From: Tolypeutes matacus
Taxonomy: Eukaryota > Chordata > Mammalia > Cingulata > Chlamyphoridae
DNA length: 64,000 nucleotides
Direction of reading: 5' to 3'
Assembly (NCBI GenBank): GCA_026826555.1
Contig: JAKSZT010032888.1
Coordinates: 41,067-105,066 of the forward strand
This document shows, in pieces, positions 56,201-64,000 of this stretch. The number at the start of each line of letters is the position of its first letter. Within the stretch, counting starts at the first letter, position 1. The translations under genes were made by a program, and so were the position numbers. The notes below the pieces were generated by a model, which saw only the letters and a program-made list of their open reading frames with translations, did no database searches and was not told the DNA's origin.

Positions 56201-56449
56201 CCAGCACATAGATAGACTAAATGTGACAAATGCTTGCAAACATTTAGAGAATTAGAAATCATATGCATTACTGATGGAGTGAAAAATGATACAACCAATT
56301 TATCAATTAGGAAAATAATTGACTAAAACTGAGCATACTGTACTCCTATGCCCTAAAAGTCTAATCATAGGCATACACTCAACAGTGTTTATTAAACATC
56401 CTTCATAAAGAAAAGTAGGAAAAAAATCCCTAAACTGGAATAAGTAATC

Positions 56450-56654
56450 TATAAAGCTTATGACATAAAAGCATTAGTATACAAAATATATAAACAAGCC
56501 CCAATGAGAGAGAAAGTAAAGAATCCATTTGAAAAAATGGTCAAAATTGAAAGCAGACATTTTACAGGGGAGAAAATCCAAATCACCTGTAAACATCTGA
56601 AAAGATGGTTAGTAATCAGGGAAATATTAAAAATACAATGCAAAAAGATTTAAC
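56450..56654 (+). mobile_element. Old L1 ORF2 fragment, left part (interrupted)
   Basis: 'gtatacaaaatatataaacaagccccaatgagag ... aatccatttgaaaaaatggtcaaaattgaaagcagacattttacaggggagaaaatccaaatcacc ... aagatggttagtaatcagggaaatattaaaaatacaatg' follows the L1 ORF2 order of 22090-22270. It continues after an interruption at 57664. Confidence 0.7.
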
Positions 56655-56872
56655 CCATGCAAGTATTCTCACTGTCTTTATTTTGTGATAATCAGGATAG
56701 GCTAAATATTCACTATATTAGAAACCCTGCATGTGTCCTCAGACCTAGTTTTTCTCCTTAGATCTGGTTTTGAAAATGTTGTTGATAAACTAAGGCTGAT
56801 TTATTATATGACCATCCTGTATGGGAAATGACTGTACCTTTGGGTACCTTTGGTCAACCTTAAGAGCTATAG

Positions 56873-56953
56873 CAGGGGGACAGATGTGGCTCAGGTGGTT
56901 GGCTGCCTGTCTCCCATATAGAGGGACATGGGTTCAATCCCTGGGACCTCCAG

Positions 56954-57004
<51 letters not shown>

Positions 57005-57422
57005 TATGGCATGTGGGCCCCCAGGCCTCATGTGCTGGTGCACCATCAGTTTCCACAAGTGGGTGAGCCCTCAGACCCTGTGCATGGGAGTGCCACCAGG
57101 CCCTGTGTGATGGTGCACCATCTAGCCCCATGAGCCATGCAGCAATATGATGGTGTAACATGAGAGTGACACAAGGCAGAGCCAAGAGGATACAAACCAA
57201 AAAACCAGGAACTAAGGTAGCGCAGGTGCTAGAAAGCCTCTCTCCCACATTGGAGTTTCAGAGGATCAAACCCCAGTGAAATAAGCAGGAGAAGGATGAG
57301 AAGAGGGCAGAAAATGGACACAGAGTGTTGTCCAGTGATTGGACAAAGAAACAGCAAAAATCGGGGGAGGGGGCTAAAAATGGATAAAAGTAAGTTAACA
57401 AATAAATAAATCCTTAAAAAAA
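56873..57422 (+). mobile_element. DAS SINE dimer with expanded linker
   Basis: The first monomer is 'cagatgtggctcaggtggttggctgcctgtctccc ... atgggttcaatccctgggacctcc' (56880-56955), then an A run and (TA)n (about 56961-57007), then a GC-rich degenerate minisatellite (57008-57150), then 'gagagtgacacaaggcagagcc' linker. The second monomer is 'aggaactaaggtagcgcaggtgctagaaagcctctctcccacattgga ... ggatcaaaccccagtg' (57207-57285), with tail 'aaataaataaatccttaaaaaaa'. The order matches a dimeric DAS element whose linker has been enlarged. Confidence 0.7.
57008..57150. repeat. Degenerate minisatellite, about 31-35 bp units
   Basis: Repeated phrases 'cctcatgtgctggtgcaccatcag', 'ccctgtgcatgggagtgccaccag', 'ccctgtgtgatggtgcaccatcta', 'gccccatgagccatgcagca' at roughly even spacing. 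GC-rich relative to the region. Confidence 0.6.
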
Positions 57423-57663
57423 TGTATAGGGAAGAAAGTATGGACTATACTTAGTAGTAATACTTTGATGATGCTCTTTCATGATTTTTAACAAGTGTGT
57501 CACAACAATGCAGGGTATTTGTGGGGGTGGTAGTATGTGGGAGCCTTGTATGATGTTATCCTTGTTTCTTTTGTAAGTTCACAATGTTTACTGAACACAT
57601 AGTTTATGTATCTTCATGTATGAATTATATACTTCCATAAATTGTTTAAAAAAAAGATTTAAC

Positions 57664-58110
57664 TCTCAGTCTGATAACATTTAAAGTTACAAAAGGCTAC
57701 ATGGTGGCAAGGATATGAAACAATGAAAACTCTCATTTACTGCTTGTGAGAGTGTTAACTTTAACATCTGTCTGAAGAGGTATTAAACATTAAATTGAAT
57801 GTATGCATTTCTTATGACTCAGTAATTCAAACATTATTTATATATCAGATACTTTTGTAGATTTCCAACAAGTGATAATTTCAAGAATGTTCACAGCAGC
57901 CTTGTTTGCATTCACAAAATAGTAACAATAATAAAAATAAAGGAAGAAAGGAAAATAAATGGCAGATAATGCAATTGTTCAATAATAGAAGAATGGATAA
58001 ATTTGTTTTTCATACAAAAATACAGAAAAAATGAGTGAAGTAACACATTCATCTGATGCATAAGACTCAAAATTATAATTTTAAAAGAAAAGTCATTCAT
58101 AGAAGATTCA
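57664..58110 (+). mobile_element. Old L1 ORF2 fragment, right part
   Basis: Continues 56450-56654: 'acatggtggcaaggatatgaaacaatgaaaactctcatttactgcttgtgagagt' (the region encoding the CxxC-type zinc-knuckle part of ORF2), 'cttatgactcagtaattcaaacattatttatata', 'aagaatgttcacagcagccttgtttgcattcacaaaatag', 'caataatagaagaatggataaatttg'. These follow the order 22330-22620 in L1 no. 1. Confidence 0.7.
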
Positions 58111-59924
58111 AGGTCAAAAACAGGTAAAATTAGATAATATATTGTTTCAGGATATAGGTATATGTATTAATGCTATCGATGCAAAAGTAAAAAAAGAGCA
58201 TTAACACATAATTCAGGAATTAGCTACCTTTGAGAGAGGGGGAGGGGATACTTTGGGAAAGAGACTTTCAAGTCACTTGAAAATGTATTGGCAATGTTCT
58301 AATTCTTAACAGGTCTGGTAGTATAAAAGAGTTCTTTTTATTTTGAATCTTTCTCTAGATATAAATAGAGGCATGGATATAGATTTAGATTATAGATATA
58401 GCTACAGATATAGATACATAATATACTCACCAACATACATAATTAAAATTTTAATTAATATATATTTACAATTAAAATTATAAAAGTCAATGATGTTTTG
58501 AAGGGCAGATATTTGCTTAAAAAATAGTGAATTATACAATCATCTGGAAAATTCCCCTAGAAGTCAAGGCAAATGTTTAAGAAATAAAGGTAATTTGTGT
58601 AAGATAAGAGCTGTAGAGAAGAATAAACATATACATATAAGTGGAATTCTAGAAGTTGAGAAGCCTTAATCAAATGAGCAATTTGAGAAAATCAACTTAA
58701 ATTTAAGAAAACAGAGAAACAATAATCAAATGCATGACAAAATAATCTTAAATTTAGGAAGACATAATAATTGAGATATATATTACTTACCCACTAATAT
58801 CCATTGATTATCAATCACAATAGCCAGAAATAAGGCAATGCCTAATTTACTCTAGTGAAATGTATGGACTTTTAGACTTGAAAAGTATTGACTTTCTCCT
58901 GGAATTGTGCTGTGACCTGACCCTTGTTATTGGCCTAGAAGCAATGAGGCATCATGAGAATAAATAGAATCTTAAAAAAATAAGCATCATTTTTCAAGGA
59001 AACAGATTCAGGTGAATTTATTGCACAACTTCAAGAAATATAGAATTTGTTTTCTTCTAGAACAGAGAAGGGGGATAATTCTGTTCACCCAGAGGTTTCA
59101 GGGAATTCGGGTGTTCAAAGTTCTCAGACTCAACCTTAAAGGTCACTATCCCAGATTTCAGCATCCCATTCTCCAGGGCTCTGTTATAAAACCTAAAGCT
59201 CTGCTATCCTCATAACCAAATTCTGGGTCTGATTTGCCACATGATCTGAATTCTGCCTTCTAAGTATCATAACTCCAAGAGAAGAGCTCTGGCTTTCATA
59301 TCATTCCTTAAGTTGCAGTAGGGCAAACATAGCAACCGTTTCCTTTATGTCGGCTTTTGTGCGATCAGCAGAAATCAGACAACATCACAATCTTTATGCT
59401 TGTATGTTTTACCCTTTCCATCCAGGCTCCAGAGTCATTGGAAATCCCAAGACCTCATCATTTACTTTCATTGTATCTTTGTTAATGTAAGTGAGATACT
59501 TATGCTTAGTGCCCTGCATGTACAATCCACATGTGAGGGGAGTTAAGGCCTAAAGAGACCACTCTGATATATGGAAATGTGGAAAATTTGTCTATCTTCT
59601 CCTTCCAAATGAATTGTCTGAGACACATTAGTTTATACAGTTGCTCAGAAGACAACACAGCAAGATGGAGGGAACATTTGTCCTTGATACAATACGAAGG
59701 CCAGTTTGAAAATGTACACTATTATCTCTTCTTCACTGACTTATTTTCATTTTATTTCACTATTGATTTATAAATCATAAACTTTGGCTCAGTTGCCATT
59801 TCTTAGGAAACTCAGTTAAAATATCTGTTTTCAGAAGCAGCCAAGGGTTATAATCTCTGAGGTAATTCACTTTAAATGCCACATGGAAATTAAGTGGAAC
59901 ATTAGATATACAACTTTTAGATGG

Positions 59925-59926
<2 letters not shown>
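58111..59926. other. No recognised gene
   Basis: Contains a GATATA-rich low-complexity patch at about 58360-58430. The stretch 59040-59500 is slightly less AT-rich and reads like an old interspersed repeat ('cagcatcccattctccagggctctgttataa'), but I cannot name it. Confidence 0.4.

Positions 59927-59927
<1 letters not shown>

Positions 59928-59960
<33 letters not shown>
59928..59960. repeat. (TA)n microsatellite
   Basis: About 16 consecutive TA units. Confidence 0.97.
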
Positions 59961-59961
<1 letters not shown>

Positions 59962-61035
59962 CAACATAAATGACAATGATGATTTTATTTCATTTGAATT
60001 CCAAAAATCATTAGAGACTACTCCCCTCTGCAGAGAAAGCAGGGAAGTCCTACAGCCAAGATCCACATAGCACATAGCCTTAATGCATGGTAAAATTTAT
60101 TAGTGTTTAGCAGTGAAGCTAAACATTTATTCTGACTGCATTCAAACACTGAACACCATCTTTGCTTCAGAATTAAGGGAAATTATCTAATGAATTCATC
60201 TCCTAGTGAGTAAAAATCCAACAAACCTGTAGGAACCAAATACCACTTCCAAATAGAAAAATTTAGCTTTCATATATAATTTAAATTATATTTCACTCTA
60301 GAAACATGATGATTTAATTTTTTTGAGATGGGCATTTTCCCTGTTTCCTTCAATCTTTTGCAAATGTTTTAAATAACTTCCCACTATTTAAGTAAAATAC
60401 ACTGAATGATTAAATCTATATCCTTCAGAAGATGTTAAAATGAGGCAGTTTTTTATGAAAATTCATGAAGAAAAATAGTATCATTACTATTCAGTTTAAC
60501 ATATTGGGATTGATTAGAGAAAAGTAAATTGATAGACAAATCAAATGAGAGACATGCATTTTATGCAAAAGAGAAAAATATAAATGAAAAGGAGTCACAA
60601 ATTAAGGGGATGCACTAGAGTAGAAATTCATTATTTTTTTCATCTTTTGCTGCTCAATAAATGATATGTATGCAGGGGAAATTAAGAGCATGGAATGTCA
60701 TGCATCTAGACCACTTTAATATCAGAGGATCCTGGAAATCAATGTAGAATAAATTTAATTGGTGAAGGAGAGACTAATGTGAACAGTAAAAGAGAAAGGA
60801 AATAAGATTTGTTTTGAGAATTAGTACTAGAGATAGGAGAGAACGTCAAAGCTGGTATTATGAGAAATTTCTTGGGTGAGAAAACTTAGATTGCAACATA
60901 AATGGGAATATGTTCCTAGGATAATTCCAAGAATCATTTGATTGTGAAAACTATATTATCAATATCTAAATTGTAGGAAAAAATTGAGATATATCTTAAA
61001 ATAACCTTTGTGTATAATCAATATTTACCCCTATT
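59961..61035. other. No recognised feature
   Basis: AT-rich, nothing recognised. Confidence 0.45.
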
Positions 61036-61039
61036 GTAA

Positions 61040-61200
61040 AAAATGTCTGGTTCCTTCATTTACAAAACAGGGTTATTAAGAAGAAAATTGGGTCCTTGTT
61101 AGTATTATATGAGTCAATACATATAAAATGCTGAGAATTCCATCTAAGAGTTGGTAAGCACCAAATAAATATTCACTATCATTATCATTATTTCTATTTT
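61040..61200 (+). mobile_element. MIR SINE fragment, sense
   Basis: 'ctggttccttcatttacaaaacagggttattaagaagaaaattgggtccttgttagtattatatgagtcaatacatataaaatgctgagaattcc' then 'gttggtaagcaccaaataaatattcactatcattatcatta' follows MIR ('ctcatctgtaaaatggggataata ... taaatgagttaatacatgtaaagcgctt ... gtaagcgctcaataaatgttgg'). Confidence 0.7.
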
Positions 61201-62042
61201 CAGTTTCAAATAATAACGATCAATTAGATATGAAATACAGTAACTTTCATTTTTATACTAATTTTAAATCTTCAGTGTAATTTTATTTATCATTTTGTGG
61301 TAAATATATATTGGATGTATAATGTATACATAGCAATGTAAGGAAAGCAAAGAGAAAGAGAAACGATAAAGCCTATTGCACACCATGTGTGTGTCTTCTA
61401 AATTAACATGCACAACTCTGGGACTTTGATATTAGAAATGCACATATTAAAAGAGTAGAAACAGAGTATCAGGCAAGTTTATTATCCTGCCCTAGATTAT
61501 ATGGCTTTCTCTCTTTCCTGGTCTTTTGTCTAAATCCAAAATCTATGCACTGGCTGTTAGACTAAATTATGAATGGCAAGAAGAATACAAGGTGCTGTTG
61601 CTCACTCTCTGAAAAACTGCTCAGAGAAATAAAAAATATAATAATAAGCAATTTCCTGGCTGTTCCAATTAAGTGTCAAAGATGAGATATAAAGGAACCA
61701 AAATTTTAGCGACTTTGATCTGTCATGATATATGCAATGTATTGCAGAGGGAAAAGGAACTACTAATTTTGAGATGAAATACCATTATCATACTCATGGA
61801 GACTAAGCAGAGCACTGCTATTATGAGACATTACTGTTAGGAATGAGGAAGAATTGAGGGCAGGATGGAGCCTGGAATATTATTCCCCAACAGATGTCCT
61901 AAATTATCTATTATGTGCAAATAGTACAGGGAACAAGAAGTATGTTACCCCCTTTATTCTTCAAAGATAATTTCTAGCTTAATGTCCTAGCAACCCCTCC
62001 ACCATGTTTCATAAACTCCTTCCTTGATTCCAATTTAGCATG
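61201..62042. other. No recognised feature
   Basis: AT-rich, nothing recognised. Confidence 0.45.
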
Positions 62043-62056
62043 TCATCTCACTTCTT

Positions 62057-62207
62057 TTTTTTTTTTTTTTTAAAGATTTTATTTATTTATTCATTTATCC
62101 CCCCCTTGCTGCTTGTGCTCGCTGGGTCAGCTAACCACGCTGGGACGGGACGGGGCCTCCCATATGGTAAACGGGAGCCCTACTGATTGAGCCACAGCCG
62201 CTTCCCA
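62057..62207 (-). mobile_element. DAS-III SINE, antisense, with 14-bp target-site duplication
   Basis: The reverse complement begins 'gggaagcggctgtggctcaa', contains 'gggctcccgtttaccatatgggaggccccg' and ends 'aataaataaataaaatcttt' plus an A run (here read as T run then 'aaagattttatttatttatt'). Perfect 14-bp direct repeats 'tcatctcacttctt' flank it at 62043-62056 and 62208-62221. Compared with the 31.4-kb copy it lacks the 'gccttctggtgaaggcaag' part, a deletion of about 25-30 bp in the body. Confidence 0.93.
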
Positions 62208-62479
62208 TCATCTCACTTCTTAAAGCTGAAGTTTTCCTGGTGAATTTTATGTATCTTTATATGTTCTACAAATAAATAATCAATTTAATATAATAACAAT
62301 ATTATATGTTTAGCTTGGAAACAGTTCATTTCACATGGATTCTTTGTCAAATCAACCGGAGGTGAGTATGGTTTGGGAGAACATACACACTGAATTGGGA
62401 GTTAGGAGACAACTTTGCTGCTGTTTACTAAATGGGGACACTAAAATTCTATGGGACTATATTCTTTTATACAAGGGGA

Positions 62480-62915
62480 TAGAGAATAAGCCTATAAAAT
62501 CTTTAAAAATATGATTAAAATGTCGTAATTAATCAGACAATTGGCAAGGTAGCTAACTCTAAGATATATATACATAAAATAAATAAATTGTATCTAACCA
62601 AGGGAGGAAAAACCTAAAAAAAGAGACAAAGAATTGCATTACAAAACCAAAAGTCAGTTACAAATACATTTTAGTAAAAGAAACTTTGGGCCAAAAGGAA
62701 GAAAATCATGACCTTGTTTAAAGTTGTAAAATGAGCATGGACAAATATAACCACATATCAAAGTTGTGAATGAGGAGATAACATCATAAGTACCAAAATT
62801 TCATGAATTAATATATGAATTAAATGAAGTTCCCATTAAAATTCCAGATTTCCTTTTTGTTTCTAATAAAATAATCTTAAAGTTTATGTGGAAGGAATAA
62901 TGCCCAAGAAAAGGC
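62480..62915 (+). mobile_element. Old L1 ORF2 fragment, sense
   Basis: 'gtagctaactctaagatatatatacataaaataaataaattgtatc' parallels the 'ggcaggatacaagatcaacacgcaaaaatcagta' region just after the RT active site (21125-21160). 'gaattaaatgaagttcccattaaaattccagatttcctttttgtttctaataaaataatcttaaagtttatgtggaaggaataatgcccaag' parallels 21420-21500 ('caataccaatcaaaatcccaacagc ... aaattcatctggaatgg'). Highly diverged. Confidence 0.65.
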
Positions 62916-63309
62916 AATAAATGTTATTTTTTATTAGTTGGGATAGCCCTCACTGGGAAACAATTTAGGAACTTATGCAAATGAGTGTTCTTTTCCTTTA
63001 ATGTGAAAATAAGTCCAGAAAAAATAAGCAGAAACTAAGGTTAATATAGACAGAACCAGACTCTCTCTAGATCCTTGTTCTATCATGATTTTCATGAAGT
63101 GTTTGTCCTTATGGTTGCAAAATGTCTTCTTATATTTATGTTTCAGGACAGAAGAAAGAAAAAAAATAAAAAAAAGAATGAAAATGTTTATCAGGAAGTA
63201 AAACTTTTGCAGAATTCCCCAACAGACTCCCATTTAGGTTTCATTAATACAACAATATTAAATCACTAACCTAGTTACAAGGGAGAATGGGGAACTGCCA
63301 GAGTGAGCA

Positions 63310-63600
63310 ATCTCGGTTTTTTTGGTTTGTTTGTTTGTTTGTTTTTATTAAAAAAATTTTATTGAAACATATCACTCATACATAAACATACATAAGCAAT
63401 AAGTGTATAGCAATAGTTGTGAACTTACAAAACAAACATACATAACATCACACAAGGCTCTCATACCTCACACTACCACCAATACCTTGCATTGTTTTTA
63501 AACATTTTTAACTAATAAGTATAAAGAGTATCCTCAAAATATTACTACTAACCAAAGTATTTTCCCCCAACCCACCCTATTACTATTATATATATATATA
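63310..63600 (-). mobile_element. L1 3' UTR, type B, antisense
   Basis: After a (TTTG)n-like start it reads 'attgaaacatatcactcatacataaacatacataagcaataagtgtatagcaatagttgtgaacttacaaaacaaacatacataacatcacacaagg' and 'accaccaataccttgcattg', nearly the first unit of the 15.4-kb copy. It ends in a (TA)n run at about 63586-63602. Confidence 0.75.
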
Positions 63601-63864
63601 TAAGCAATAAAAATGGAGAGATGCTGGGTAAGCCACTGGAAACATCTGAAACAGTATTAAGAATAAGAACCCTGAAGGGGAACTTGTTTTCTCAGATATC
63701 ATTTCAATAAAGCATTGATTTTGAAATGGGTAAATAATTTCTTCAAAGAGAATTTGAAATCCAGGAGTATTTCTGAATATATAAAAAGTAATACATTGAA
63801 ATTATATGGTTCCATTAATATGGCTCTCTCTTTTCTATATCACTAAGGATTTTCCCAATATTTT

Positions 63865-63955
63865 TATACATTTATTTATCCAATAAATAATTGTTGATTA
63901 TCTATTATATTCCAACCATTATTCTAGGAACAGAGTAAAACACTTGTGTACAAAT
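63865..63955 (-). repeat. L2/MIR-type fragment, antisense
   Basis: 'ttatttatccaataaataattgttgattatctattatattccaaccattattctaggaacagagtaaaa' resembles the reverse complement of the old L2-type terminus ('ttattgagcacctactatgtgccaggcactgttctaggcactg'). Confidence 0.5.
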
Positions 63956-64000
63956 ATAGGACAGATTGGAGGTTATTACAATAATTCCTTGAGAGTTCAA

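Larger units (their letters stand above)
56655..57650 (+). mobile_element. L1 insertion nested in older L1, with 13-bp target-site duplication
   Basis: The 13-mer 'aaaaagatttaac' occurs at 56642-56654 and again at 57651-57663, flanking this segment. The right end (57425-57650) is the sense form of the type B L1 3' UTR ('aagtatggactatacttag', 'caagtgtgtcacaacaatgcagggtatttg', 'ttgtaagttcacaatgtttactgaacacatagtttatgtatcttcatgtatgaattatatacttccataaattg'), followed by an A run. The middle is a DAS SINE dimer. 56655-56872 is unrecognised and could be inserted L1 sequence or carried-along DNA. Confidence 0.6.

Noticed and set aside
56821..57248. Open frames 56821-57066 (+) and 56934-57248 (-), with Lys/Tyr-Ile and Phe runs.
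   Set aside because: They span the SINE, its A run and (TA)n, and the minisatellite linker. There is no sign of coding selection.
59040..59500. A moderately GC-richer block that might be an unlisted exon.
   Set aside because: No long frame, no splice-site-flanked coding pattern and a texture like an old interspersed repeat. I could not name the family, so it was not listed as a separate feature.

Overview
This is a gene-poor, AT-rich, repeat-dense stretch of mammalian nuclear DNA. The tRNA-Ala-derived SINEs (consensus-like heads 'gggaagcggctgtggctcaa' and 'cagatgtggctcaggtggtt', B-box-like 'gggttcaatccctgg') match the DAS-SINE family described from armadillos. They point to a xenarthran, most likely an armadillo such as Dasypus. 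Ancient mammal-wide repeats (MIR, L2, MLT1-type and ERV-L/MLT2-type LTRs) fit a placental mammal. No gene in the window is intact.

The only host genes are olfactory receptor (OR) relics, and every one is broken. They are: a C-terminal scrap (239-353, +); a nearly full-length OR9G4-like pseudogene (2490-3416, -); a C-terminal third cut by an L1 3' end (10374-10700, -); an OR9G-like N-terminal third (13426-13665, -); an OR4-like N-terminal scrap (31719-32004, +); an OR4-like pseudogene that lost TM3-TM4 (34845-35585, -); and a full-length OR4-like pseudogene (53775-54681, +). OR4 and OR9G both belong to the class II OR cluster that lies on human 11q11-q12, so this is probably the xenarthran equivalent of part of that cluster (inference).

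Layout: 0-13.7 kb holds OR relics, MIR/L2/MLT1 fossils and a diverged 0.8-kb duplication (about 8.16-8.96 and 12.55-13.42 kb). 15-29.9 kb is an L1 block: a minus-strand L1 3' end, then two head-to-tail plus-strand L1s (16.69-22.92 and 22.95-28.13 kb), then a large xenarthran-type L1 3' UTR copy. 30.8-32.0 kb is a paralogue of 53.1-54.08 kb, with a DAS-III SINE inserted only in the first copy. 33-42 kb holds an ERV-L scrap, the deleted OR4-like pseudogene, a DAS dimer and L1 fossils. 42.9-48.1 kb is an ERV-L provirus remnant with RT, RNase H, integrase and dUTPase traces and an MLT2-like 3' LTR. 55-58 kb carries a probable second ERV remnant and a nested L1-in-L1 insertion with a 13-bp target-site duplication. 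The rest is unique-looking AT-rich DNA.

Nothing here works as an operon or pathway, and I found no new biological system. The most informative signals are evolutionary: two local segmental duplications that can be relatively dated by later SINE or tandem-repeat changes, retroelement nesting with clear target-site duplications, a hairpin-type template-switch scar inside an L1, and two recurring lineage-type L1 3' UTRs, one with about 217-bp internal units. Repeat family names were assigned by eye from remembered consensus features and were not checked by a database search.
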